A DNA stretch of 64,000 bases. Source: a candidate division LCP-89 bacterium. GTDB taxonomy: Bacteria > Electryoneota > B3-LCP. The DNA is taken from NCBI GenBank assembly GCA_025774555.1, contig JALGVT010000002.1, forward strand, positions 62,001-126,000, given 5' to 3'. The notes under the pieces were generated by a model. That model was not told the DNA's origin, made no database searches, and was given only the letters and a program-made list of their open reading frames with translations. Every line of letters starts with the position of its first letter. Position 1 is the stretch's first letter. Shown here piece by piece: positions 1 through 8,270 of the stretch. Made by a program: the position numbers and the translations under genes.

Positions 1-2228
1 TTACCAGTTCGCCAGGAACTGCGCGGATCGACCACACCCCTGATAGACGATGCGCTGTTCACGATCTGATCCGCCAGCCCAGCCAGCACTTTCGTATCCG
101 GTCCGACGATTTCAATAACCAGGTCGGCTTCGCCTCCTCCCATCATCTGTCCCGGCTGAAGGAGAATCTGCGCGGCGGGAATGTCTGCCAGATGGGGTCG
201 TAATTCATCTATTATTTCAAAAGTAGATCTTTCACGCGGCGGCTTGTCTTTTAATTGAACTACGACAACACCGAGATGCACGCCTTCGCTAACGGTGAAT
301 TCTCCCGATTCGTTCGTCCCTACCTGACTGAACATGGATTCGACTTCCGGTACGGCTCCAACTTCGTCTTCGATCCGTCTCAGGACTCTATCTGTTTCTG
401 CCATGGTCGCGCCGGCAGGCATCTCAATGGAAACGGAAAAATAACCCGCGTCGGTCTTGGGGAAGAATTCCGATCCGATGAATAGCCCAGCTACTACGAA
501 ACTGCTGATAAAAATCAAAACTACGCTTCCGAAGAAGAGGAAACGATGATGCATGACGTACTGCAGCGCATTTTTATATGATACCGCCATACCGTCGTAG
601 AAATTATCCCATGCAGTGAAGAACCGCTTCAATGTGCCCGTTTTTGTTACAATTACAATCAGCAGAAGGATCACAATTAATGCAGCCAGCGAAGGCAGTC
701 CCAATGTGAAGAAAACGATCAAACCGGTTATAAGTCCGGCTAAAGCGTAAACCAGCTTACTCATTTTGAAAGATGCCATCATCGGCGTCAGCGTGAAAGA
801 TATCAGCAGTGAGAAGAGGGTAGCGAATGACACCGTTAATCCGAACTGTTTGAAAAACTGCCCGACAATACCGGACATGAAGGCAATGGGCGTGAAGACC
901 ACGACATTTGTCAATGTTGCTGCTGCGACGGCAATTGCTATCTCTTTCGTCCCGATACTGGCGGCTCCCTTCAAGGTGCCGCCTAACTGAATGTGTCGTT
1001 GAATGTTCTCCAGAACCACAATAGAGTTAGTCACCAGGATACCGACCGAAATCGCCAATGCCATCAGCGACATCATATTCAAGGTGAAACCCGCCAGATT
1101 AAGCAGCGTAAACGTGGATATAATCGACACCGGCATAGAAATGGCGGCGATTACCGTGCTTTTCCAGGAGTGAAGGAAGAGGAACAACACCAGCGCGGTC
1201 AGCAGAATACCAATGATTATGTTATCCTGAACGTCTGCCACAGAATCCTTGGTGAACTTCGTCATGTCGCGGGCAATGTCGATCTTTATATCGGCGGGGA
1301 GGGATTCCTTTAATTTCTCCAGCTCTTTCATTACCTGATCGCCGACTTGCACCGAGTTGGCGTCGGTGCGCTTAATCAGCGAAACGCCGATGGAAGATAC
1401 CCCGTTCATGCGCGCCAGTTCGCGCTGTTCAGCGAAAGTGTCTTCCACGGTGGCGATATCTGCGAGACGCACTGGCGGGTCATCCTTGACCATGGGTAAG
1501 TAAAGATTACGGATCTGATCGAGATCGTCAAATTCGCCTTTTACCCGTACATTGTATTCCTTCCTGTCGGCTGTGATGCGCCCGGAAGGCAGGTTCAGGT
1601 TTTCACGAGACAACGCCTGCACCACCTGCAGGATGGATAACCCGCGCGCCTCTAACTTTCTCCTATCGACGGCAACGTGGATTTCCCTCTCTTTTCCACC
1701 TATAATTTCGACGCTTGCCAAGCCGCTAATTCTGTTCAACTGTCTCTTGATGTCCTCGTCTGTCAGGATATACAGTTGATCTAAAGGTCTGGGACTGGAT
1801 ACTGCCAGATTGATAATCGGCAGAGCGCCGATGTCGAATTTCTGGATTTCAGGATCGAAAGCGTCTTCCGGGAGATCCGCACGGATGGCGTCCACCTTGT
1901 CTTTTACGTCGATGGCGGCGAGATCGACGTCGCGTCCCAGATCAAATTCGAGAAAAGTTAAACTCATCCCTTCTTGAGCCACAGAGACCATCTCTTTGAG
2001 ACCGGAAATAGCGGATACTTCTTCTTCAATCGGTTTGGTAATCAAGGTCTCTACTTCTTCGGGACCTGCCCCGGGATAGATCGTAACGATCGTGACGAAC
2101 GGTAGATCTATTTCCGGGAAAAAGTCAATCCCCAACTGCGTCAATGAAAAAAGCCCGATGACCACAAAGGCGAAAATGACCATCGTCATCATCACCGGAC
2201 GTTTTATGGATGTATCTGAAAGAAACAT
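1..2228 (-). CDS. RND efflux transporter permease (HAE1/AcrB-like), 3' end outside window
   Basis: The reading frame runs without a stop from an ATG at 2226-2228 to the left edge (742 codons seen; the family is usually 1000-1050 aa, so roughly the last 300 are missing). The N-terminus (MFLSDTSIKRPVMMTMVIFA) is the typical first membrane segment of inner-membrane RND pumps, followed by the porter region, a cluster of membrane segments at about 335-480 and a second porter region. It should export drugs or other toxic compounds through the periplasmic adaptor and TolC-like protein encoded just upstream. Oddity: in membrane segment 4 the usual Asp-Asp proton-relay pair is replaced by Thr400-Asn401 (GILVTNSIVVLENI). 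The last gene in view of the marR operon. Confidence 0.93.
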   Translation of the reverse strand, partial: MFLSDTSIKRPVMMTMVIFAFVVIGLFSLTQLGIDFFPEIDLPFVTIVTIYPGAGPEEVETLITKPIEEEVSAISGLKEMVSVAQEGMSLTFLEFDLGRDVDLAAIDVKDKVDAIRADLPEDAFDPEIQKFDIGALPIINLAVSSPRPLDQLYILTDEDIKRQLNRISGLASVEIIGGKEREIHVAVDRRKLEARGLSILQVVQALSRENLNLPSGRITADRKEYNVRVKGEFDDLDQIRNLYLPMVKDDPPVRLADIATVEDTFAEQRELARMNGVSSIGVSLIKRTDANSVQVGDQVMKELEKLKESLPADIKIDIARDMTKFTKDSVADVQDNIIIGILLTALVLFLFLHSWKSTVIAAISMPVSIISTFTLLNLAGFTLNMMSLMALAISVGILVTNSIVVLENIQRHIQLGGTLKGAASIGTKEIAIAVAAATLTNVVVFTPIAFMSGIVGQFFKQFGLTVSFATLFSLLISFTLTPMMASFKMSKLVYALAGLITGLIVFFTLGLPSLAALIVILLLIVIVTKTGTLKRFFTAWDNFYDGMAVSYKNALQYVMHHRFLFFGSVVLIFISSFVVAGLFIGSEFFPKTDAGYFSVSIEMPAGATMAETDRVLRRIEDEVGAVPEVESMFSQVGTNESGEFTVSEGVHLGVVVVQLKDKPPRERSTFEIIDELRPHLADIPAAQILLQPGQMMGGGEADLVIEIVGPDTKVLAGLADQIVNSASSIRGVVDPRSSWRTG

Positions 2229-2237
2229 GTTATGTCC

Positions 2238-3317
2238 TTAGTTTCCAGTTGATGTCTTTGAGTCGATGATTTTAACCAGCTTGCCGTCTTCGAGGTTGTT
2301 ATGACCGTAAGTGACGATAGTCTGCCCGGGCGTTAAACCGTCGATAACTTCGATGACTTCTGAATTTGATCGTCCAGAGTTAAATGCCGTGAATACAACC
2401 CTTTTATCATCGCCTACAACGAAAACCCCATTCACTTCATCGCGGGTAATATGAGCGTCGCGCGGAATGATAACCGCATCCGGCTTCAGCGCCACAACCA
2501 CACGCGCATCGACCAACAGTCCCGGCTGAAATATGCCGCTTTCATTTTTTGCTTCCACCCAGACGTTAAATAGCCGGCTTTTAGTATCTGCTGATATTGC
2601 GATATCTGAAATCTCAGCGAGTATCTCCCCGTCGCCATTCCCGTTGATCTGCAGGTAAACCGGTGTGGCTTTATTGATCTGTTTCCAATCATCGTAATTC
2701 ACAGTGAACTTTATCTTGACGCGGTTCAAGTCGGCGATTTTTACCACCGGTTTGCCCATTTCTGTCGTTTCGCCCGGTCTGAATAGAACGTCGGTGACAA
2801 TACCGTCAAAGGGTGCTGTCAGCGCAACCGTTTGAGAACTGGTTTCTAGGTTCTCCTTCATAACGTCGCGGTTAAGTTGTGCCTTTTCCATATTTTGCTT
2901 CGATATGGCGCCGGCTTCATAGAGCCTCTCCATTCTTTCAGCATCAAGTTTGGCGTCCTCGTACGCGAGCTTCAACTGCTGGTACTGAGCCCTGGACGCC
3001 TTCGCATCCAACCTGCAGACAACGTCCCCCTTCTTCACGCGGTCGCCGACTTCGACGGGGATATCGACGATCTCTTCCACGATCGATGCCGAGACGCTGT
3101 TCTGGAGAACTCCTTCCACAGTTCCCAGATAGCTGTGCGATAGCGCGAAATCAGCGATTTTCACTTGCGTGACTTCTACCGGGACACCCATTTCGCTGTG
3201 AATCTGAGTTATACTCTGCGCCAGTTCCGCTCGTGATTTTATCACCTGACGCACCCCCGCAAAAACCAGCAGGGCAACGACAGCGATAATGACAATAATT
3301 ACGATTTTGCGTTTCAT
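2238..3317 (-). CDS. RND efflux periplasmic adaptor (membrane fusion protein)
   Basis: 359-residue adaptor that bridges the inner-membrane RND pump and the outer-membrane channel. From the chosen start it has a short charged N-terminus and a membrane anchor at about residues 4-22, a split lipoyl-like domain (VGDRVKKGDVVCRLD and later APFDGIVTDV), a helical hairpin between them, then beta-barrel and membrane-proximal domains, as in AcrA/MexA. The start at 3317 is preferred over an in-frame one at 3416 because it avoids overlapping the tolC-like gene, gives a clean N-terminal anchor and has AAAGGA just upstream. It lies 28 bp after the tolC-like gene and 9 bp before the permease, so the four genes form one transcript. 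Confidence 0.93.
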   Translation of the reverse strand: MKRKIVIIVIIAVVALLVFAGVRQVIKSRAELAQSITQIHSEMGVPVEVTQVKIADFALSHSYLGTVEGVLQNSVSASIVEEIVDIPVEVGDRVKKGDVVCRLDAKASRAQYQQLKLAYEDAKLDAERMERLYEAGAISKQNMEKAQLNRDVMKENLETSSQTVALTAPFDGIVTDVLFRPGETTEMGKPVVKIADLNRVKIKFTVNYDDWKQINKATPVYLQINGNGDGEILAEISDIAISADTKSRLFNVWVEAKNESGIFQPGLLVDARVVVALKPDAVIIPRDAHITRDEVNGVFVVGDDKRVVFTAFNSGRSNSEVIEVIDGLTPGQTIVTYGHNNLEDGKLVKIIDSKTSTGN

Positions 3318-3345
3318 TTTATATCCTTTGAAAGTGTTTCCTCGC

Positions 3346-4689
3346 TTAGTATCTTCCCAGCGCCTTCTCCAATTCAGCCCTGGCTGAAATGGCGTCGAAG
3401 CGCGCTGATAGCTCATTGGTTTTCGCCTGATTCAAGGCTACCTGAGCATCCATCATCTCAAGCTGAGTCGCCAGACCGTTCTCGTATCTAACTACAGCTA
3501 TCGAGTAGCCCTTCTCTGCCATCGCCCTGCCCTCTTCCTGAGCCTGGACGTTCTTCAAAGCCTCTTCCAGCTTACTCTCTGCCTGTATCAGTTCGAGGTT
3601 GATACCGCGAAGCAACTGTTCCCGCTGAATCCCTATTGTTTTTATATCCACCTGAACCTGTTGCGCGCGGTGATGCGCCTTAAAGCCGTCGAAGATCGGA
3701 ATGGAGAGCGATACCCCCGCATACATACTCTCCATCCAGTAGTAATCATCGTACGCAAAATCCGGCTCCTGAGCGCTCAAACTGTAACCGCCCACCAGGA
3801 AAAGATTGGGCCAATAGACGCCGTGTTTCTCTATTTTGAGCAGAGTGCCAAGCATCTTCTTTTGCAGATCAAGTTGTTTCAACTCCGGTCTTCTGCTTAT
3901 CGCAATGTTGAAGGGGTCTGCTGGAACAGGCATATCCAGAGGAAAATCCATCAGATTATCCGTCAGCTCGATCTTTTGATCTTTCGGAAGATTCAAAGCA
4001 ATCGCTAATGCTTCGAAAGCTACCGTCTTCGCCGTACCGGCGCTGACTACCTGCGGGAAAAAGTTGGATACCTGCACCCGGCTGCGGATCAGGTCGTATT
4101 CTGATACGATGCCTTCCGCGTACATGTCTTCTACTTTATTCAGGTGCGCTTCCATCTGCTGGTACGTTTCCTGCATCACCTGCTCCCATTCTCCGGTCAC
4201 CGCCGCGCCGAAATAAAGCTGCGTGATCAGCAGTTTTGTTTCAGCATTCGTCTGCGTCAGCCGCTCTTCGGATGCCTGCTCGTATAATTTGGCGATTTTA
4301 AGCGCCATGCCTACTTTGCCGGCGGCATAAAGCGGCTGTGCCAACTCTATCTTTCCACTAAGCAAGTTATTCTGCTCAAATTTAAATTTCATGGTGCCGC
4401 CGCCGAATTCTGGCGGCATTTCAGTTCTCATTTCCGGTATGATGAAATTGCGCTGAAAATAAGATGATGCTGTCAGCGTCGGCATCGCCGCAGAATAAGC
4501 CTCGCCAATCTGCGCTTTCGCTTTGTCTATGTTCAGATGCGCTTGCTTGATCTGTGCATTTTCAGACTGTGCCATCTCCCACGCGTCAGCGAAGCTCAAG
4601 CTGATCGGCTGTGCATATATAGCTGACGGGGTCAGGGCTGCAAAGACGATACATACGAGCATCAGCCGTGAAAATATTTCTTTTTCCAT
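3346..4689 (-). CDS. TolC-family outer-membrane efflux protein
   Basis: About 447 residues, with an N-terminal signal peptide (MEKEIFSRLMLVCIVFAALT, then Ala-rich cleavage site) followed by two repeats of the long coiled-coil outer-membrane efflux (OEP) fold. Typical family features are the early SFADAWEMAQSENAQI segment and the C-terminal YENGLATQLEMMDAQVALNQ. It is the outer-membrane exit duct of the tripartite pump encoded here. An upstream in-frame ATG at 4737 would overlap the end of marR and give an over-long signal n-region, so 4689 is preferred; this choice is not certain. Operon order marR, this gene, adaptor, permease. Confidence 0.9.
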   Translation of the reverse strand: MEKEIFSRLMLVCIVFAALTPSAIYAQPISLSFADAWEMAQSENAQIKQAHLNIDKAKAQIGEAYSAAMPTLTASSYFQRNFIIPEMRTEMPPEFGGGTMKFKFEQNNLLSGKIELAQPLYAAGKVGMALKIAKLYEQASEERLTQTNAETKLLITQLYFGAAVTGEWEQVMQETYQQMEAHLNKVEDMYAEGIVSEYDLIRSRVQVSNFFPQVVSAGTAKTVAFEALAIALNLPKDQKIELTDNLMDFPLDMPVPADPFNIAISRRPELKQLDLQKKMLGTLLKIEKHGVYWPNLFLVGGYSLSAQEPDFAYDDYYWMESMYAGVSLSIPIFDGFKAHHRAQQVQVDIKTIGIQREQLLRGINLELIQAESKLEEALKNVQAQEEGRAMAEKGYSIAVVRYENGLATQLEMMDAQVALNQAKTNELSARFDAISARAELEKALGRY

Positions 4690-4708
4690 AATTATCATTC
4701 GTATTTGA

Positions 4709-5182
4709 TCAGATTTCTTGTTTACCTGTTTCTGCATTATTCATTTGTCCTGACGCATTCTCGATGATTTTTTTCATCAACAATACAAACGTTCTTTGAT
4801 CTTCTCTATTTAAGGTATGCAGAAGCCTGCGGACGATAGACATATGTTCATCAAAATCCCACCGATATACTTCTCTGCCCTTTTTAGTAAGCTGTACTTT
4901 GACGATGCGGCGGTCTGCTTCATCGTGCACGCGCTCAACCAGATATTTATCCACCATCCGATCCACGATACCCGTAGCTGTGCTTACCGGTATGCCCAAC
5001 GCTTCTGCGATTTCACGCATTATACGGGAATCATTAGGCCCGATATACATGATCACGCGAAGCTCCCTGAAATTGAATTCATATTCCGGTGGAGCCATGT
5101 CCGTCTTTAGAAACTGAAATTTATTGAACAGTCGGCTGAAGTATTCAGTGAGTTGTCTTGCTTGTGTGTTGGTGTCTGGCAT
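4709..5182 (-). CDS. MarR-family transcriptional regulator
   Basis: 157-residue winged-helix regulator. It has a helical N-terminus, a DNA-binding region at about residues 45-105 (IMREIAEALGIPVSTATGIV as helix-turn-helix; DEADRRIVKVQLTKKGREVY as wing) and C-terminal dimer helices. First gene of the RND operon, so it most likely represses marR and the pump genes until a ligand binds. The start at 5182 is chosen because AAAGGGA sits six bases upstream; a start at 5200 would lack a ribosome site. A promoter with candidate operator lies 75-100 bp upstream. Confidence 0.92.
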   Translation of the reverse strand: MPDTNTQARQLTEYFSRLFNKFQFLKTDMAPPEYEFNFRELRVIMYIGPNDSRIMREIAEALGIPVSTATGIVDRMVDKYLVERVHDEADRRIVKVQLTKKGREVYRWDFDEHMSIVRRLLHTLNREDQRTFVLLMKKIIENASGQMNNAETGKQEI

Positions 5183-5256
5183 AGTAGTTCCCTTTATCAT
5201 ACTATTGGGAAATCATAATATCCGATAACAGAATAATTCGATTTACGAACTATCCT

Positions 5257-5285
5257 AATATAGTGAACTATCATACGCTTATCAA
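5257..5285 (-). promoter_or_regulatory. Promoter of the marR-RND operon with overlapping candidate MarR operator
   Basis: On the minus strand TTGATA (5280-5285), a 17-base spacer and TATATT (5257-5262). An inverted repeat ATAGT-2-ACTAT at 5260-5271 overlaps the -10 region and start of the spacer. The octamer GAACTATC (plus strand) is repeated at 5247-5254 and 5265-5272, 18 bp apart. MarR proteins usually bind such inverted repeats at their own promoter. Binding is inferred. Confidence 0.7.
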
Positions 5286-5377
5286 GTTCCATTTATTTTT
5301 TGTTTTTCTTCGTATTCAACAAAAAAGAGAGATCTCCCAGTGTGCCTTTCAATTTATTCGTGTCATTCCCGACTTGA

Positions 5378-5498
5378 GAGTCTGTCCGAGAATACAGAAA
5401 TCGTGCTGTCAGACGCCCTAGTCTGACAGTTAAGTACTTGTTATTCCGTCGCACGAGGGCGTGCAACGGCACACATATTTACATTCTCGGACAGACTG
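5378..5498. mobile_element. 121-bp MITE-like insertion with 15-bp inverted ends and 5-bp target duplication
   Basis: Perfect 15-bp inverted repeats AGTCTGTCCGAGAAT (5379-5393) and ATTCTCGGACAGACT (5483-5497) bound a non-coding segment. It is flanked by CTTGA at 5373-5377 and again at 5499-5503. Removing 5378-5498 plus one CTTGA restores a palindrome (5365-5372 pairing with 5504-5511) that matches another intact copy at 49164-49192. Inside is a further hairpin (5406-5414 with 5421-5429). No coding capacity, so any mobility would depend on a transposase elsewhere. Confidence 0.7.
5403..5431 (-). repeat. 29-bp palindromic repeat, copy 1 of 3
   Basis: Core GTCAGAC, six-base loop, GTCTGAC with the conserved tail GCAC (minus strand). 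Other copies at 26887-26915 and 49323-49351. This copy lies inside the 121-bp inserted element. Confidence 0.6.
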
Positions 5499-5588
5499 CT
5501 TGATCGGGAATCCAGAAAAAGGGCGACCCTTTCAGATCGCCCTTTACGGGGGGAAGCACCCATGCCTGCATGCAACTTGTAACTGGAA

Positions 5589-6408
5589 CTACTTCATCAG
5601 CACCATCTTCCTCACCGCGCTGAAATCACCCGCTTCGATGCGATAGAGGTAGATGCCCGAAGCCAGATTCGAGGCATCGAACGTTACTTCATGCACCCCC
5701 GCATCTCGCATACTATTGACCAGCTCTGCAACCAATCTGCCTGATACATCGTAAACCGATAGGTTCACAAAGCTGGACGCTGATAGCTGATAGCTGTCAG
5801 CGGATTAAACGGATTGGGGGCGGGCGATAAAAGTTTGAATTCTAAACCTATTGTGAAACTCTCTAAAACGCTAGAAGCTTCATCCTTCTGGAAGGAAAGG
5901 CTGTCCAACGACCAATTTATATTTGGATAATTACCGATATAGCCCCACATTCTGTATAGTCCGGGAGGATAGGTTGGGGGAATAATAAGCTCACGTGCAT
6001 AAAAAAGCTGACCCGGATCAATTACGAGACTCGCTGGGTGTTGAATTGGATCGAAGATTGCTCCATTCTGGCTTGAATTTCAGAGCGAATGGGATCGACG
6101 CGGCGAAGGTGTGGTGAAATACCAACAGGTTGATCTATAGCAACCTTATAATTGCCGGGGACGTAATCACCGTCCAATCCGTGGGTAGCGTAATACCAAT
6201 ACCCATCTGTGCGATCCTGAATGATGGTATAACCATCTTCTGTTTCGTGCTGCCAGGCGAATTCATCGCCCCACAAACGAGCGTTAAAGGTTACATCGTT
6301 TGGTTGGGACAGCTCTCGCATTCTGGTGTCGTACTGGCTGCCCAAAAGCATTGAAGGCACCAGTAAAAAGCAACAAAACAGCTGTAAATGCGCTTTCTTC
6401 GTTTTCAT
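5589..6408 (-). pseudogene. Decayed M6-type secreted protease gene with T9SS tail
   Basis: The intact 5' part (6408 to a TAA at 6022) encodes a signal peptide and the propeptide-like segment seen in secreted M6 metalloproteases (RLWGDEFAWQHETEDGYTII, then GYWYYA). After the stop, a different frame continues with a short C-terminal piece (LFYARELIIPPTYPPGLYRM) and a T9SS-type sorting tail (SPAPNPFNPLTAISYQ). A second shift then moves to the frame ending ASGIYLYRIEAGDFSAVRKM and a TAG at 5589. The catalytic HExxH domain expected in between (several hundred residues) is absent, so an internal deletion plus frame loss is the simplest reading. The second shift lies in a run of CTGATAG heptamers (5780-5793), where losing one 7-bp unit explains it. 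Start at 6408 has GGAG six bases upstream. Assignment to M6 rests on the N-terminal segment only. Confidence 0.7.
5780..5800. repeat. Heptamer tandem repeat (CTGATAG) at a frameshift
   Basis: Two exact units CTGATAG (5780-5786, 5787-5793) plus a third variant CTGTCAG. On the coding strand the unit is CTATCAG. Adding one unit would rejoin the reading frame of the T9SS tail. Confidence 0.6.
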
Positions 6409-6444
6409 GTTAAACTCCATTCAATAGATGATGTTTATGGCTAA

Positions 6445-8076
6445 TTATTTCAAGAAGAGGACCTTTTCCTGCCAGGTAGTCTGCTCTGTGCTTACTTCAA
6501 TTATGTACATACTATTCGGGATTAAAGCGCTGTTCTGATTAAAATAATTTAATGGTATCACTCTCCTTTCTCCCGTAGTATGGCTGTTGTAAACCGTTCT
6601 GCCCAGTATGTCAAAGATTCTTATTTCAATCGACGTCATCGGGGGAAGTGAAGTCGGTAATTTCAAGATGCTCGCGGAGTTTGTTGGATTCGGATAGATC
6701 GAAATATCAATGGTAAATTGATTCGACTGATTCCAAACTTCCTTGATACCGGTAACAATGCCCAATTCACCTTCGGAATTCACCATAGCCGCGCAAATCC
6801 GCTGACCCCAAACCGGATCGATCTCTTCCCATGAATAAAGTCCACCTCCGGAATCATTTGGATAAAGATATAAACTATACAAATACACGTTTTCACCATC
6901 AGCAATCATAACATCATCTTCACTCCATAATCTTTCACCTTCATAGGAATATTTCTGCGCAAAAAAACTCGATTCTTCTGGAGGAATCATCATTCTACAC
7001 CCGAATAAAAGTCCTGTGCCGTTTGCATTATCCATGACCAAATCGCCTTGACTGTTGTATGTTGAGAAGATGTGAAGGTTCTCTTGCCACATGAAATTCC
7101 CCTGATAATCCATTTTTTGAAGTTGTGAATTGTAAGGGTAATCCGCTGTCGTCCAACAGATAAAAATCTCCGGGTATTTGCATAGCACAGATTTATCCCA
7201 ATACATCTCCCCCAAATTTATACCTCCTTCATCCCAAACCCAGTTGCCCCCGCTGTCAAATCGATACGCCCAAAGAGGTGATCCAGTTGAACCCTCCCGG
7301 CAAATCTCCACGAAACCTCCCGTGCCGTCTGGTGCAAGTTCATTATATTCTCCTAATGGCGAAAATGCGACTCCTGTTGGTCCCCATACCGCTTCTCCAT
7401 TGGCTGTAAATTTAAAGGCATGCCTCTGTATTGATTCGCCATTCGCAGTGGCATAACAATAATTCAAATCAGCCCCCATCGTCAACCAGAACGCATACGG
7501 AGAAGGAGATCCGATATCGAGAGTTATTGCCTCGTCGCCCCATAGTCGTTCCCCACTCGGACCTATATGCTGTATGCGTAGATCATCTTGGGTAATGGAA
7601 TACAGTATATAAACACCGCCAAGGCTGTCGGTTGCCACGTTGTAGGTTAAATAAGGCGCTGGTTCTGGCAGGGCGGGCGCAACATTCTCGTACACCGCAT
7701 TACCCTCGTGGTCGTAGCGGAAAACTCCCAGCTTGTAGTCTTCACTCTCCCAATTATATTCACGTAAGACGATAATCGCGCCTCCCATTCCATCCGTTAC
7801 CATGAGAAATACACGATGTTCGCCGTATCCTATTTCCAGTTCGAGGGGATAGCCAAACTGCGGGTAGCCGTAACGATCCAGTTTCTGCAGGTAGCATTGG
7901 TAATAATAACTGGTCCAGATCACGAATGCTCCGCCATCCCCATCCGAGATGATGGCATTTTCAATACCATTGCCGATATAAAGTCGTTCTTCGGGATTGG
8001 TGGGCCACTGCGCTGAGGCGTGAAGCGGGATAATCAACAAAGCAGTGAAAAGTAAAATATTCACTCGGTTGCGCAT
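6445..8076 (-). CDS. Secreted T9SS-tailed protein, beta-propeller-like
   Basis: About 543 residues. A signal peptide (MRNRVNILLFTALLIIPLHA, cleaved near SAQ) is followed by many short repeats with Gly/Asp/Trp-rich turns (for example SDGDGGAFVIWTSYYYQ, TDGMGGAIIVLREYN, PDGTGGFVEICREG), which resembles blades of a beta-propeller. The C-terminus is a T9SS type A sorting tail (ISIYPNPTNSASILKLP ... EIRIFDILGRTVYN ... EKVLFLK). It is therefore expected to be exported and anchored or released at the cell surface. Function unknown. The ATG at 8088 is an alternative start; 8076 is preferred because it follows GGGT and leaves room after the promoter. Confidence 0.8.
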   Translation of the reverse strand: MRNRVNILLFTALLIIPLHASAQWPTNPEERLYIGNGIENAIISDGDGGAFVIWTSYYYQCYLQKLDRYGYPQFGYPLELEIGYGEHRVFLMVTDGMGGAIIVLREYNWESEDYKLGVFRYDHEGNAVYENVAPALPEPAPYLTYNVATDSLGGVYILYSITQDDLRIQHIGPSGERLWGDEAITLDIGSPSPYAFWLTMGADLNYCYATANGESIQRHAFKFTANGEAVWGPTGVAFSPLGEYNELAPDGTGGFVEICREGSTGSPLWAYRFDSGGNWVWDEGGINLGEMYWDKSVLCKYPEIFICWTTADYPYNSQLQKMDYQGNFMWQENLHIFSTYNSQGDLVMDNANGTGLLFGCRMMIPPEESSFFAQKYSYEGERLWSEDDVMIADGENVYLYSLYLYPNDSGGGLYSWEEIDPVWGQRICAAMVNSEGELGIVTGIKEVWNQSNQFTIDISIYPNPTNSASILKLPTSLPPMTSIEIRIFDILGRTVYNSHTTGERRVIPLNYFNQNSALIPNSMYIIEVSTEQTTWQEKVLFLK

Positions 8077-8105
8077 GCTAATACCCATTTGTTATCACAA
8101 GTGTC

Positions 8106-8134
8106 AAGGTAATAGGTTATCTATAAAAAGTCAA
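8106..8134 (-). promoter_or_regulatory. Promoter of the beta-propeller-like T9SS gene
   Basis: Minus strand TTGACT (8129-8134), 17-base spacer, TACCTT (8106-8111). The predicted transcript starts about 10-25 bases before the start codons of the gene ending at 6445. Confidence 0.5.
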
Positions 8135-8197
8135 ACGGAATAAATTGCATTTCGGGATTCCTTATTTAGTGACGATTTCGCAAAGTTTTCACAATAA

Positions 8198-8230
8198 AAT
8201 AGACCGAATCTAATTAAGACCTGGTCTATT
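8198..8230 (-). terminator. Candidate terminator of the subtilase gene
   Basis: Perfect 8-bp arms AATAGACC / GGTCTATT with a 17-base loop, followed on the minus strand by TTATTG. It sits about 40 bp after the subtilase stop codon. The U-tract is short, so efficiency is uncertain. Confidence 0.45.
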
Positions 8231-8270
8231 GATTTAAGTCCGACTTCTGTTAATTGCGGTATTTTGCAAC

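Larger units (their letters stand above)
5361..5515. repeat. Interspersed palindromic repeat (8-bp arms, CTTGA loop), interrupted
   Basis: ATTCCCGA (5365-5372) and TCGGGAAT (5504-5511) are perfect complementary arms. With the 121-bp insertion removed they face each other across the loop CTTGA. The reconstructed 29-mer matches the reverse complement of 49164-49192 at 25 of 29 positions, and the four differences are two compensated base pairs. Confidence 0.7.
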
